From Alphaproteobacteria bacterium (GTDB lineage Bacteria; Pseudomonadota; Alphaproteobacteria; Rhizobiales; Rhizobiaceae), in the NCBI GenBank assembly GCA_024742485.1, contig JANSYK010000002.1, forward strand, positions 744,001 through 808,000: a stretch of 64,000 nt of DNA, given 5' to 3'. Positions 1-9,034 of the stretch are shown here, in pieces (the first letter of the stretch is position 1; every line of letters begins with the position of its first letter). Under the pieces are notes generated by a model. That model did not search any database and was not told the DNA's origin. It saw nothing but the letters and a program-made list of their open reading frames with translations. Made by a program: the position numbers and the translations under genes.

Positions 1-66
1 TTCACATTTTCCATGCTACCGCAGTCCGGGTGAAATCACACCAGACTGCAAACAATCAAACCACGC

Positions 67-88
67 CCGGAAAACCCGCTCTTTCCGG
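67..88 (-). terminator. Weak hairpin downstream of the antiterminator gene
   Basis: The arms CCGGAAA (67-73) and TTTCCGG (82-88) can pair around an 8-base loop, about 12 bases after the stop codon of the minus-strand gene ending at 100. No clear U-run follows on the minus strand, so this is only a candidate terminator. Confidence 0.25.
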
Positions 89-99
89 CAGGTAAAGCT

Positions 100-600
100 C
101 TAAACGGCTTCGACGGCGTGTATGGGGAGCGCGACTTTTACCTGGCGGCCGATCATATCGAAAAGAAGGACCACCCGCTCGGCTTCGGTCATGCCATGAT
201 AGGTTCCGGTCTGACCATTAAAGGCTCCGTCGAGCACACGCAAGCGGGCACCCGAATCAAACAGGACAAGTTGGCTCAACGGCACAGCGCCGTCATCAAT
301 TTCACTGTCGCGCAAATCGTCAACAACACCATCGGGCAGCGCTGTCGGGCGTTCGCTGTGGCACACCAGCCGGCTCACCCCAACAGTGCCGTTGATGGAC
401 CGCCAGCGGTCGACATCACAATCGAATCCGACGAACAGATAGCGTGGGAAAAGCGGTCGCAGCACATTGGACTGCCGGCGGGCATGGCGCACAACTTTTC
501 GGCATCGCGGCAGATAGGCATCAAAACCTTGCCGTCGCAAATGTGCAACGGCGGTCTGTTCCGCCGATGGTTTGGTGTACACGACGTACCAGCGCTTCAT
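100..600 (-). CDS. NusG/RfaH-like transcription antitermination protein
   Basis: A 166-residue NusG paralogue. The N-terminal NGN domain opens with the WYVVYTKP pattern (residues 4-11) and carries the PLFPRYLFV signature (about 49-57). A short KOW segment (about 118-136, RVLDGAFNGQTGTYHG) follows. NusG paralogues of this length bind elongating RNA polymerase and let it read through long surface-polysaccharide operons, and that fits this locus, which holds UDP-sugar genes. Its start codon overlaps the stop of the upstream winged-helix regulator by four bases (597-600), so the two are probably translationally coupled. It is too short and too KOW-divergent to be the housekeeping NusG. The target operon probably lies left of the window. 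Confidence 0.85.
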   Translation of the reverse strand: MKRWYVVYTKPSAEQTAVAHLRRQGFDAYLPRCRKVVRHARRQSNVLRPLFPRYLFVGFDCDVDRWRSINGTVGVSRLVCHSERPTALPDGVVDDLRDSEIDDGAVPLSQLVLFDSGARLRVLDGAFNGQTGTYHGMTEAERVVLLFDMIGRQVKVALPIHAVEAV

Positions 601-1286
601 GCTGCATCTCCGCTGGCATGCGCCGGCTGGTGGCGCGTCAGGCGAAGCAATTGCGGCGCAAGAATTCGCTCATCGGGGAGCAGATACAACAGCGCCTCAT
701 AGGTCGCCTGTGCATTTTCCATATCGGTCAACAGAACGGCATCGAAATCACGTGCTTCTGTCAGGCTACCCGCAGCCGGAAGCCCGACAACCGATTCCCT
801 GTTGCTGCCCGGCGCGATGACTGCCACCGGTTTCACCTGTGCGTCAATGGCTGCCAATGTGGCGATCTCGGCCAGATCGCCGTCGCCCACCAGAGCCACC
901 TTCGTCCAGCCATGGGCGTCGCAGATAGCCAGGCATTCGGCGTACTGGGCACGGGCTCGGCGATAGAAGGCAAGAGAATTGGACAGATACTCCGCAATCA
1001 ATCGGCTCTTTTCCGCAAAACCCTTGGGCGTCAGAAAATAGGCATAGCGTTTTGTCGGCACCTGCTGAGCCTTGACCAGGCCTTTGCGCATGCAGCGTTT
1101 GACATAGCCATTGACGAGACCGACAGCCACGCCGAAACGCAAGGCGAGGGAGCGCTGGGTCACCGATTGATCGCCCTCGATTGCGCTCAGAAGCCGCAAG
1201 GAGAGCTCACTCTCCAGCGCCTCTTTTGATGCCTGAACCGCAGAGGGTTCGCATTTGGGTAGTTTGTCGACGGAATTTGCGTTCAT
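597..1286 (-). CDS. Winged-helix regulator with C-terminal Rossmann-like domain, EPS-associated type
   Basis: A 229-residue protein. An N-terminal MarR-like winged helix-turn-helix (about 30-80; LALRFGVAVGLVNGYVKRCMRKGLVK) is followed by a C-terminal part (about 115-215) containing KVALVGDGDLAEIATLAA, which resembles the nucleotide-binding Rossmann strand-loop-helix of PglD-type sugar acyltransferases. The N-terminal half matches the EPS-associated MarR regulators found beside polysaccharide loci. It overlaps the antiterminator gene by ATGA. A 7+7 bp palindrome lies five bases upstream of its start (1291-1308), which suggests autoregulation. The C-terminal domain could sense a UDP-sugar or CoA ligand; that part is inference. 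Confidence 0.75.
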   Translation of the reverse strand: MNANSVDKLPKCEPSAVQASKEALESELSLRLLSAIEGDQSVTQRSLALRFGVAVGLVNGYVKRCMRKGLVKAQQVPTKRYAYFLTPKGFAEKSRLIAEYLSNSLAFYRRARAQYAECLAICDAHGWTKVALVGDGDLAEIATLAAIDAQVKPVAVIAPGSNRESVVGLPAAGSLTEARDFDAVLLTDMENAQATYEALLYLLPDERILAPQLLRLTRHQPAHASGDAA

Positions 1287-1290
1287 GCGA

Positions 1291-1308
1291 TGAACACTAG
1301 TGTGTTCA
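1291..1308. promoter_or_regulatory. Palindromic operator candidate upstream of the EPS regulator
   Basis: TGAACAC (1291-1297) and GTGTTCA (1302-1308) are perfect inverted arms around TAGT. The site sits five bases before the start codon of the winged-helix regulator, where a bound repressor would block transcription or initiation. Autoregulation is inferred. Confidence 0.45.
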
Positions 1309-1397
1309 CAGCGTGAATGTCAATTGGTTGAAGTGCCACGACATGGAATTCAAGACGTTTCACCCAGGCCACGATCGCCGGCGGTGTGGTTTCGATT

Positions 1398-2405
1398 TCA
1401 GAGGCTGTAATAGTCCCGGTACCACTCCACGAAACGCGGGATCCCCTGATCGATCCCCGTTCGGGGCTGATATCCTACGGCGTCGACGATGGCCGTGATA
1501 TCGGCCGCCGTAGCCGGCACGTCGCCGGGCTGCAGGGGCAGAAAATTCTTCTTTGCTTCACGCCCCAGGGTCTTTTCCAGAATGGCGATATATTCCATCA
1601 ACGATGCCGGATTGTTGTTGCCGATGTTGAAGACCCGGTGAGGGGCACTGGATGTGCCCGGATCGGGATGATCATGATCCCATGTCGGATTGGGCTTTAC
1701 GGGTGAATCGCAGACCCGCACCACGCCATCGACAATATCGTCAATATAGGTGAAATCGCGACGATGCTTGCCATGGTTGAAGACGTCGATCGGCTCGCCG
1801 GCGAGAATCTTGCGTGTGAAGATGAACAGCGCCATGTCTGGGCGCCCCCAGGGGCCGTAGACGGTGAAAAACCGGAGCCCGGTCGCCGGAATACCGTAGA
1901 GATGCGAATAGCAATGGGCCGTCAACTCATTGGATTTCTTGGTCGCCGCGTAAAGGCTGAGCGGATGGTCGACATTGTCGCTGACGGAAAACGGCATGCG
2001 TCCGTTGGAGCCGTAAACCGAGCTTGATGAGGCATAGACCAGGTGCTTCACCGGGTGATGCCGACAGGCTTCGAGAATATTGCCAAATCCGACCAGATTG
2101 GCCTGGATATAGGCCTGCGGATTTTCAATGGAGTAACGGACGCCGGCCTGGGCAGCAAGATTGACCACAATATCGGGCTTGTGCTCCGCAAAGACGCGGT
2201 TGACGTCCTCGGCATTCGCCAGATCAGCCACGTAATTCTTGAAGCCGGGCTGCTTTTCCAGCAGGGCCAACCGCGCTTTTTTCAGATCGACGCTGTAATA
2301 GTCGTTGAGCACATCGAAGCCAATGACCTCTTCGCCGCGCGCCAGAAAATGCTGGGCAGTGTGGTAACCGATAAATCCGGCTGCGCCGGTAATGAGAATA
2401 GTCAT
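1398..2405 (-). CDS. UDP-glucuronate 4-epimerase, extended SDR family
   Basis: A 335-residue NAD-dependent nucleotide-sugar epimerase. It carries the GAAGFIG Rossmann motif (7-13), a serine-rich SSSSVYG strand (about 126-132) and the catalytic YxxxK pair (Y152, K156). The insertion NDYYSVDLKKARL and the FFTVYGPWGRPDMA stretch are typical of the UDP-glucuronate to UDP-galacturonate epimerases of rhizobia. The product would feed cytoplasmic UDP-GalA into exopolysaccharide, capsule or LPS. It lies 48 bases downstream of a UDP-sugar dehydrogenase on the same strand, so the pair may form an operon making acidic sugar donors. UDP-glucose 4-epimerase is a less likely alternative. Confidence 0.85.
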   Translation of the reverse strand: MTILITGAAGFIGYHTAQHFLARGEEVIGFDVLNDYYSVDLKKARLALLEKQPGFKNYVADLANAEDVNRVFAEHKPDIVVNLAAQAGVRYSIENPQAYIQANLVGFGNILEACRHHPVKHLVYASSSSVYGSNGRMPFSVSDNVDHPLSLYAATKKSNELTAHCYSHLYGIPATGLRFFTVYGPWGRPDMALFIFTRKILAGEPIDVFNHGKHRRDFTYIDDIVDGVVRVCDSPVKPNPTWDHDHPDPGTSSAPHRVFNIGNNNPASLMEYIAILEKTLGREAKKNFLPLQPGDVPATAADITAIVDAVGYQPRTGIDQGIPRFVEWYRDYYSL

Positions 2406-2453
2406 CGTTCTCGTTTCTTTAATCCAGGTCGGATCCCAATCAGAATTTTCGTG

Positions 2454-3731
2454 TCAAAGGCGCAGATCAGCCACGCCGTCGGGCAGCATCCATTTCAGGT
2501 CGAACAACACACCGTCCGCATTCAGCAGGGCGCGGATGGCCGGCGCGCCCATGGCCGCGAATTCCCGATGCGATACGGCAAGCACCACAAGATCGTAAAT
2601 ACCCTCCTGCGGATCGGCAACAAGGTCAATGGCACATTCGGCGCGGGCGGCTTGCGCATCGGCAACCGGATCATGGACATCCACATCCATCCCGACCTTG
2701 CAAAAGGCTTCGACCAGTTCGGAAACCTTCGTGTTGCGCAGATCCGGACAGTTTTCCTTGAAGGTCAGGCCGAGCACCAGGGCCCGCGCACCCTTCACCG
2801 CAATGCCGCGCTTCATCAGCGCGTCCAGCGCCATCCCGGCGGCGTGATCTGCCATGCCGTCATTTATGCGGCGGCCGGCCAGGATCATCTCGGGATGAAA
2901 GCCCAGTTCCTGTGCCTTGTGCGTCAGGTAATAGGGATCGACACCGACGCAATGTCCACCGACGAGACCCGGTCGGAAGCCGAGAAAATTCCATTTGGTG
3001 CCAGCGGCCTCCAGCACGGATTTGGCATCGATATCCATCCGGTTGAACAGGATGGTCAGCTCGTTGATCAACGCGATGTTCACGTCTCGCTGAATGTTCT
3101 CGATGACCTTTGCCGCTTCCGCCGCGCGGATTGACGGCGCCTGATGGGTGCCGACCGAAACGATCCTGCCATAGAGCATGTCCACGAAAGCGGCTGCCTG
3201 CTGTGTGGAACCCGATGTCACTTTCACGATATCGGCAAGCCTGTGGACCTTGTCACTCGGATTGATCCGCTCCGGACTGTAGCCAACCGTGAAGTCGGCG
3301 TTGAAGGTCAGGCCTGATACCCGCTCGACGACGGGCACGCAGATCTCTTCCGTGGCACCCGGATACACGGTCGATTCGTAGATGACGATATCGCCTTTCG
3401 ACAGTACACGTCCGACGGTTTCACTGGCTTTTACAAGCGCGGTGAAGTCCGGCCTTTTGTGCTGATCCACCGGTGTCGGTACCGTGACGATATGGACATT
3501 GCATTCTGTCAGATCGGCCTCGGAATCAACAAAGGACAATCGATTGGCCGCCTGCAGTTCCTCACTCGTCACTTCACGTGTCGAATCGATCCCGTTGCGG
3601 AGTTCTTCAATGCGCGCGGTTGAGATATCGAAGGCCACCACCGGATAATGCTGGGCAAACGCCACCGCCACGGGCAGGCCGACATATCCGGTGCCAATGA
3701 CGGAAATGCGAACATCTTGATTGTCTTGCAT
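2454..3731 (-). CDS. Nucleotide-sugar (UDP-HexNAc type) dehydrogenase
   Basis: A 425-residue UDP-glucose/GDP-mannose dehydrogenase family enzyme that oxidises the C6 hydroxyl of a UDP-sugar to a carboxylate in two NAD-dependent steps. The N-terminal Rossmann motif is IGTGYVGLP (12-20). The linker holds K208 and the catalytic cysteine is C261 within GGHCVGVDPYYL. The sequence resembles the TviB/WbpA-like UDP-GlcNAc or UDP-GalNAc dehydrogenases of capsule and O-antigen loci more than UDP-glucose dehydrogenase, but the exact substrate cannot be fixed by eye. It is followed by the epimerase gene in the same direction. Confidence 0.85.
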   Translation of the reverse strand: MQDNQDVRISVIGTGYVGLPVAVAFAQHYPVVAFDISTARIEELRNGIDSTREVTSEELQAANRLSFVDSEADLTECNVHIVTVPTPVDQHKRPDFTALVKASETVGRVLSKGDIVIYESTVYPGATEEICVPVVERVSGLTFNADFTVGYSPERINPSDKVHRLADIVKVTSGSTQQAAAFVDMLYGRIVSVGTHQAPSIRAAEAAKVIENIQRDVNIALINELTILFNRMDIDAKSVLEAAGTKWNFLGFRPGLVGGHCVGVDPYYLTHKAQELGFHPEMILAGRRINDGMADHAAGMALDALMKRGIAVKGARALVLGLTFKENCPDLRNTKVSELVEAFCKVGMDVDVHDPVADAQAARAECAIDLVADPQEGIYDLVVLAVSHREFAAMGAPAIRALLNADGVLFDLKWMLPDGVADLRL

Positions 3732-3846
3732 GATTCAAGTCGGTCCGTGGGAATGCGCTGGCGGGTTTCAAGCACAGTTTGGCTTGTATTACCAGCCGGT
3801 GTGTTGCGCGCTGTCTGTCCCGGGCCTCAATTTCGAGGCATGCGTC

Positions 3847-4974
3847 TCAAATCTTGACGTCCCACGCCCGGTAGCCATAGACCCAGTCGGCGTCGCCGCC
3901 CTTTTTGAGCCACTCATTGCCGCGGGAGGCGCGCTGGATCTGCGCTGTGCGGGTTTGCCGGGCCGCTTCGTAGCGTCGGAGCGCCGCCTCGACGGCATCG
4001 GGACCGACCCCTGCGAGACAACGGGCAAGAACCACCGCGTCTTCAATGGCCTGGCCAGCACCCTGCGCCATGAACGGCGTCATCGGATGGGCTGCGTCAC
4101 CCAACAGTGTGACGCGTCCTTTCGACCATCGGGGCATCGGTTCACGCACATAGAGCGCCGACTTTGTAACGTCGCTGCAGGCGGCAAGCAGGGCGCGGGC
4201 CTTGGGATGGAAATCCGCATAGGCCTCCCGCAATTCCTGAACATCACCGGGCGATGTCCAGCTTTCCTCCAGCCAGTCATCCTGCGGCGTCGTCGCGAAA
4301 ACAAAGATCTCACGGCCGCCGCTCAAAGGGAATGTCACGATCTGGCGGCTGGGTTCCGGTCCCCACCATTTGGTGAAGGAGCCGACATCGGAAAGGCCCT
4401 CCGCCGCCTCAATCGGAAACGTGGCACGGTAGGAAACGACACCCGTAAATTCCGGTGATTCAGGGCCGAACACCGACGTTCTGACAGCGGAATGAATGCC
4501 ATCCGCACCGATCAACACATCGAAAGACATGCGATCGCCGTCAGCAAACTCCAGAAAGACGGTGTTTTCATCCTCGGACACGGAACGCCCCTGCCTGCCC
4601 ATGGCAAATACGGAGCCGTCCAGACGCTCTTCCAGCGCCTTGAGCAAATCCGCCCGATGCACGGTCAGCTGTGGTGCACCATATTTTTCGTCTGCGGTGT
4701 CGGACATGGCGAGCCGGGAGGTTTCCTCTCCGGTGTCCCACATGCGACTGATGCGAAAATCCGGGCGGGCGGAAACTGCGCGTAGCGCGTTGCCAACACC
4801 GAGACCGTCTGCGGCATGCACCGCATTGGGCGTGAGATTGACGTCGGCGCCGACCCGCGTGAATCGGGCTGTCTGTTCAAACACCGTTACATCATGACCG
4901 AATTGCCGCAAGGCAATGGCCGCCGACAGGCCGCCGACGCCGCCGCCATTGATTGCGATCTTCAACTTGTCCAT
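3847..4974 (-). CDS. FAD-dependent aromatic monooxygenase, NicC/salicylate hydroxylase-like
   Basis: A 375-residue flavoprotein hydroxylase of the PHBH superfamily. The FAD dinucleotide fold is NGGGVGGLSAA near residue 9, followed by the DG region (VLIGADGIHSAVR) and the second FAD motif GDAAHPMTPFMAQGAGQAIEDA. The C-terminal DADWVYGY and the central KWW-GPE segment resemble 6-hydroxynicotinate 3-monooxygenase (NicC), which hydroxylates and decarboxylates. It is the last gene of the 13-gene operon, six bases after the aldehyde dehydrogenase gene. It probably hydroxylates an aromatic or N-heteroaromatic acid using NAD(P)H; the true substrate is unknown. Confidence 0.8.
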   Translation of the reverse strand: MDKLKIAINGGGVGGLSAAIALRQFGHDVTVFEQTARFTRVGADVNLTPNAVHAADGLGVGNALRAVSARPDFRISRMWDTGEETSRLAMSDTADEKYGAPQLTVHRADLLKALEERLDGSVFAMGRQGRSVSEDENTVFLEFADGDRMSFDVLIGADGIHSAVRTSVFGPESPEFTGVVSYRATFPIEAAEGLSDVGSFTKWWGPEPSRQIVTFPLSGGREIFVFATTPQDDWLEESWTSPGDVQELREAYADFHPKARALLAACSDVTKSALYVREPMPRWSKGRVTLLGDAAHPMTPFMAQGAGQAIEDAVVLARCLAGVGPDAVEAALRRYEAARQTRTAQIQRASRGNEWLKKGGDADWVYGYRAWDVKI

Positions 4975-4980
4975 CGTGGC

Positions 4981-6507
4981 TCACTTTCCGGTGTCTGGCG
5001 ACGGTTCCTGGTCGGTCGGCCATCGGGCCCAGGGATGTGGTGCACCACTCATGTCCTGGTAGAGCGATTTTTGCCGCATACAGGCCCGCATGCCGTCGCG
5101 CCCCTTTTCTCGGCCAATCCCGCTTTCCCCGTCGCCGCCAAAGGGGGTTGATATGGAAAACTGCTTGTAGGTATTGACCCACACCGTGCCGGCCCGGATC
5201 GCCCGCCCGACCCGCCAGGACTTTTGGAAATCACGGGACCAGATGCCGCAGGCGAGGCCATAGGCATTGTCGTTGGCGAGCGCGACGACCTCATCTTCAT
5301 CGTCAAAGGGCATCACCGCCAGCACCGGTCCGAAAATCTCCTGCCGGCAGGTTTCGCTGTCATTGGCAAGGCCTGCGATGATCGTCGGGTTGTAGTAGGC
5401 GCCTTCGCGAAGTGCGGGATCGTCCGGGCGGGCACCGCCGGTCAGAACCTCCCCGCCCTCCTTCCTTGCTGTTGCGACCCATTCCTCGACCGACCGGCGG
5501 TGGTCGGGATGGACCAGCGGGGCAACTTGTGTCCGGGCTGAAAACGGGTGCCCGACGACAAGCTTGCGTGTCGCCTCGACCAGCCGGTCGACAAATCCCG
5601 GATAGAGGCTTCTTTGAACAAACAGGCGCGAACCGGCGATGCAGGACTGGCCGGAAGATGAAAAAATTCCAAAAAGGATGCCTGCGATGGCCAGATCCGG
5701 GTCGCAATCCTCAAAAACGATGCTGGGCGATTTGCCACCCAGTTCCAGTGACACGGGCATCAGCTTCTGCGCGGCCCTGCCGGCGATATGGCGTCCCGTG
5801 GCCGTGCCGCCGGTAAAGGAGACCTTGTCGATGTCAGGGTGGTCCACCAGCAGATTACCAATGGTGCCGCCGCTGCCGGGCAGAACGGAAAACAGACCCT
5901 TTGGGATCCCGGCCTCATCCATGATCCGGGCAAGCTCCAGCGCCACCAACGGGCTCCAGGACGCCGGCTTCAGCAGCACCGCATTGCCGGCAGCCAGCGC
6001 CGGTGCGATCTTCTGCGCGTCGCTGGCAATCGGCGAATTCCAGGGGGTAATCGCAGCAACGACCCCAAGCGGTTCGTGTAGCGAAAACGTCAGATAGTCT
6101 CCGCGCGGGACCGTCAGTGCCTCGTCCGCCGTTTCGCAGACACTGGCATAATAACGAAAGGTCCCGGCGGCAGACTGTGCGAGGGCACGGGTTTCAGTGA
6201 GCGTTTTGCCGGTATCGCGGCTCTGGATGAAGGCGATGCGCTCGATGTTGCCTGCAATGCCGCGTGATATGGCGTCAAGCAGACCGGCCCGTTCATGCGG
6301 TTTCATGTTCCGCCAGGCAGGATCGGCCTGAGCCAACTTTGCCGCTTCAATCGCGTCCAGCCCATCCTGATTTGAGGCGCCTTTGATGATGCGGTTCATC
6401 GAATTGTCGGCTGAAAAACGAGACTCGATCTCAGCGCCACCGCCGCGCCGCCATTGTCCGCCAACGAAAATGCGGTCGGGTGGCAGCTGATCCAGGGAAA
6501 GGCTCAT
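4981..6507 (-). CDS. NAD(P)-dependent aldehyde dehydrogenase
   Basis: A 508-residue member of the ALDH superfamily with all hallmarks: TPWNSP (oxyanion Asn region), PASWSPL cofactor Lys region, the FTGGTATG loop, the catalytic Glu in LELGGKSP, the catalytic Cys in GQSCIAGSR, and the EIFGPVL motif. Family members oxidise aldehydes from decarboxylation or ring cleavage, such as hydroxymuconic semialdehydes or benzaldehydes. It sits between the aspartate-dehydrogenase-like gene (10 bases upstream) and the NicC-like monooxygenase (6 bases downstream). A role after the TPP-dependent enzyme, oxidising the aldehyde it makes, is plausible but unproven. Confidence 0.88.
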   Translation of the reverse strand: MSLSLDQLPPDRIFVGGQWRRGGGAEIESRFSADNSMNRIIKGASNQDGLDAIEAAKLAQADPAWRNMKPHERAGLLDAISRGIAGNIERIAFIQSRDTGKTLTETRALAQSAAGTFRYYASVCETADEALTVPRGDYLTFSLHEPLGVVAAITPWNSPIASDAQKIAPALAAGNAVLLKPASWSPLVALELARIMDEAGIPKGLFSVLPGSGGTIGNLLVDHPDIDKVSFTGGTATGRHIAGRAAQKLMPVSLELGGKSPSIVFEDCDPDLAIAGILFGIFSSSGQSCIAGSRLFVQRSLYPGFVDRLVEATRKLVVGHPFSARTQVAPLVHPDHRRSVEEWVATARKEGGEVLTGGARPDDPALREGAYYNPTIIAGLANDSETCRQEIFGPVLAVMPFDDEDEVVALANDNAYGLACGIWSRDFQKSWRVGRAIRAGTVWVNTYKQFSISTPFGGDGESGIGREKGRDGMRACMRQKSLYQDMSGAPHPWARWPTDQEPSPDTGK

Positions 6508-6517
6508 GATGGCGCGC

Positions 6518-7351
6518 TCAAATCGCCACGGGTGCGGTGCGGCGTATTACTTCGCGCACCAGGCTGTAGACCGTTGGCAGGGATGTTTTCGGATTGGCCG
6601 GGGAGGGTTTCCCCTCCACGCGGATCGAGACCGTCGCTGCTGAGGATGTCACCTCGATCTGGTGAATATTGGCCGTAACGTCCGGATCTGCGATCAACCG
6701 CACACGGGTATCGTCGAACCCGGCACCGGCAAGGGCGATCGTCGCCGCCGTGTTGGCGTTTTTTGGGTAGTCGGCCGATGCCTGCCGCGCTGATCCTTCA
6801 TAGAAGACGGCAGCCTCATTCAGAGCGGAAAGATCGATGGTGTCTTCAGCCGGCGTGCCCTTCCACGATGCCGGTGGTTTTCGCGATGTGTAGGTCACCT
6901 CGCTGATGTCGGCGTGGCGCATGCCGGCAAGAATATCGATACCGCCCACAGCACCGGCCGGAATGGTCAGTTGGCTACCTGCTTCGCGTGCTGCATCCTG
7001 AAGACGCTGACAGAGTGACGGGTCATTCAACGCCCCGGTGGAGGCGATCACCAGGTCAATGCCGCTCGACAGAACCTCCTGTGCATTGTCAATAACAGCC
7101 TGATGTCCGGCGCATTCGATGACCAGGTCCGGCTCAGCGGAAACCAGATCGCCAATCGTGCCGACACAGTCGAATTCGCGAGCCGTTCCCGTTGCCGTGC
7201 TTTCCAGCAGGCCCAGCCTGCCGTTTTCGGTTCCGGGACGGACCAAAAGGACAATCCCGTCCAATGGCTCTTCAAGTGTACTAGCCAGCACGCCCAGCAA
7301 TTCCTGTGCAATGCTCCCAAATCCGATGATGCCAAGGCGTTTGAGCATCAT
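6518..7351 (-). CDS. L-aspartate dehydrogenase-like protein (NadX family)
   Basis: A 277-residue protein with an N-terminal GFGSIAQ Rossmann motif (near 10-16), the ECAGHQAV segment, the PAGAVGGID loop and the C-terminal YPKNANTAATIALAG ... ADPDVTANIHQIEV block. That block is the signature of aspartate dehydrogenases and holds the conserved catalytic His. Characterised members interconvert L-aspartate and iminoaspartate/oxaloacetate with NAD(P). A housekeeping NAD-biosynthesis role is unlikely, because the gene sits deep inside a catabolic operon and overlaps the TPP-enzyme gene by four bases (7348-7351). It may handle an amino- or imino-dicarboxylate intermediate of the pathway; that is inference. 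Confidence 0.78.
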   Translation of the reverse strand: MMLKRLGIIGFGSIAQELLGVLASTLEEPLDGIVLLVRPGTENGRLGLLESTATGTAREFDCVGTIGDLVSAEPDLVIECAGHQAVIDNAQEVLSSGIDLVIASTGALNDPSLCQRLQDAAREAGSQLTIPAGAVGGIDILAGMRHADISEVTYTSRKPPASWKGTPAEDTIDLSALNEAAVFYEGSARQASADYPKNANTAATIALAGAGFDDTRVRLIADPDVTANIHQIEVTSSAATVSIRVEGKPSPANPKTSLPTVYSLVREVIRRTAPVAI

Positions 7352-9021
7352 GTAGCGCGCCCCGCCGCACCGGCCGGCGGACCGCCGAACGCCTCTCCAA
7401 AGGGGCCGATGGCCTTCATGTCGATCTCGATCAATACGGGTCCGGACCGTTCCAACGCACCATCCAGGGCCGTCTCGAAGTCGGCGACGTCGCCAATCTT
7501 TTCATGGGTCAGGCCGACCGCCGTGCAAAGCGAGCCGAAATCCGGTGTCTTGAGCGCCGAGTAGACCCGTCGCCCGTCATACTGGGCATCCTGAATGTTT
7601 TCGATGACGCCATAGGCCTCATCATTCATCAGGATGTAGACAATGTCGGCCTTTTCCTCGACCGCCGTGATCAGTTCCGCAAGCCCAAGCTGTGCACCGC
7701 CATCGCCGACCAGTCCGACAACCTTGTTTTCGCCTTCGACGAGACCGGCACCGATGCCCATGGCAAGGCCCTGTCCAATCCCGCCACCAAGTGCGTGCAC
7801 ACCGTGATGTGGTTCGGCGATCTGCACGTAACGGTTGCCGAAGGTGGAGTTGGCGATGGTGACATCGCGCACGAAAGGGTGGCGCCCCGCAGCGACGCGC
7901 TGCTGCAACACATCGGCAATGACGCGATAGGGGCCGAGCACATCGCGCAACCGTCCTTCTCCCTTGACGCGGGCAATCGCGAATTCATGCCTGAAGGCTT
8001 CATCCACCTCGAGGGATTTCGGCAGGCAATCCAGCAGCCGCTGTAGCGTATCGGTTGCATCGCCGTGAATGAAGCTGTCGACCGCATAGTTGCGCCCGCC
8101 CTGGGCGGCGTCACAGTCGATCTGGACCAGCGGTGCCGGCAGCGCCATGCGATTGTCGCGTGTCTCGTTGCCCCGCAGCCGCGACCCGACCACGATCATC
8201 AGATCCGCAGCTTCGTAAAGCGCCATGGCCTCCGGCGTCATGTTGAAGGCGCCAAGCGTCGCCGGGTGATCCTCATCCACGCTGGCCCGTCCATTGGTGC
8301 TCGTGACCGCGCAAAAACCCCTTTCGACCAGTTCATTCGCCTGGGCTTTGGCCTTGTTTGCACCGCCTCCCAGCCAGAGCACCGGCCGTTTCGCGGCTTT
8401 GACGATTGCAGACAGTCGTTCGATTTCACTCTGCGGCGCATGGATGCTTGCCAGCGCGGGGACGGATTGCGGAGCAGCGCGGGGGACTTTGAGCCGCTGG
8501 ACATCAACCGGTATCTCCAGACTGACCGGTCCGCTGGGGGCGCTGAGCGCGGCTGATGCGGCGGCCGACAGCACGGAATGAACGGCAGCCGGTTCCCACA
8601 GACGGAAATAGGACTTGGAAATCGCCTTCAGCATATCCGCCTGTTTCGGCACATCATGGATCGCGGCGCGATCGCGGTCCATGAACTCGCGGTCGACCTG
8701 GGTTGTGATATGCAGCACCGGCGAACCGGCTGTCAGCGCTTCGACCTGTGCCCCGGCCGCATTCCCGGCCGCGGTCCCCGTCGAGGTCAGCACCACCCCG
8801 AGGCCACGCGAAACCCGCGCATAGGCGTCCGCCATGTTCATGGCGCCTGCTTCTCCGCGCGCCGGGACGAAACGAATACGGCCCTGACGCGCAATGGCGT
8901 CGATGATGGGCATGTTGTGGATCGAAATGACACCGAAGATCGTCGCAACGCCGATATCGGCCAGATGACCGGCAATGGCATCGCCAACCGTTTCGATTTG
9001 TGCTGCCGCGTCCTGTTTCAT
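7348..9021 (-). CDS. Thiamine diphosphate-dependent decarboxylase/lyase, acetolactate synthase family
   Basis: The start is placed at ATG 9021 (557 residues) because an earlier in-frame start at 9231 would overlap the upstream SDR gene by almost 200 bases. The fold is visible in order: a PYR domain with the ThDP-activating Glu in ARGEAGAMNMADAYAR (about residue 57), a central domain with LWLGGGANKA, and a PP domain with the GDGG...ND ThDP/Mg motif (VGDGGAQLGL ... ILMNDEAYG). Relatives are benzoylformate decarboxylase, acetolactate synthase and oxoacid decarboxylases. In this operon, oxoacid decarboxylation to an aldehyde for the neighbouring ALDH is the simplest idea. Confidence 0.82.
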   Translation of the reverse strand: MKQDAAAQIETVGDAIAGHLADIGVATIFGVISIHNMPIIDAIARQGRIRFVPARGEAGAMNMADAYARVSRGLGVVLTSTGTAAGNAAGAQVEALTAGSPVLHITTQVDREFMDRDRAAIHDVPKQADMLKAISKSYFRLWEPAAVHSVLSAAASAALSAPSGPVSLEIPVDVQRLKVPRAAPQSVPALASIHAPQSEIERLSAIVKAAKRPVLWLGGGANKAKAQANELVERGFCAVTSTNGRASVDEDHPATLGAFNMTPEAMALYEAADLMIVVGSRLRGNETRDNRMALPAPLVQIDCDAAQGGRNYAVDSFIHGDATDTLQRLLDCLPKSLEVDEAFRHEFAIARVKGEGRLRDVLGPYRVIADVLQQRVAAGRHPFVRDVTIANSTFGNRYVQIAEPHHGVHALGGGIGQGLAMGIGAGLVEGENKVVGLVGDGGAQLGLAELITAVEEKADIVYILMNDEAYGVIENIQDAQYDGRRVYSALKTPDFGSLCTAVGLTHEKIGDVADFETALDGALERSGPVLIEIDMKAIGPFGEAFGGPPAGAAGRAT

Positions 9022-9034
9022 CGCACTGTCCTGC

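Noticed and set aside
7348-9021. Housekeeping acetolactate synthase (ilvB) role for the TPP enzyme
   Set aside because: No small-subunit gene or branched-chain amino acid genes are nearby, and the operon context is catabolic.
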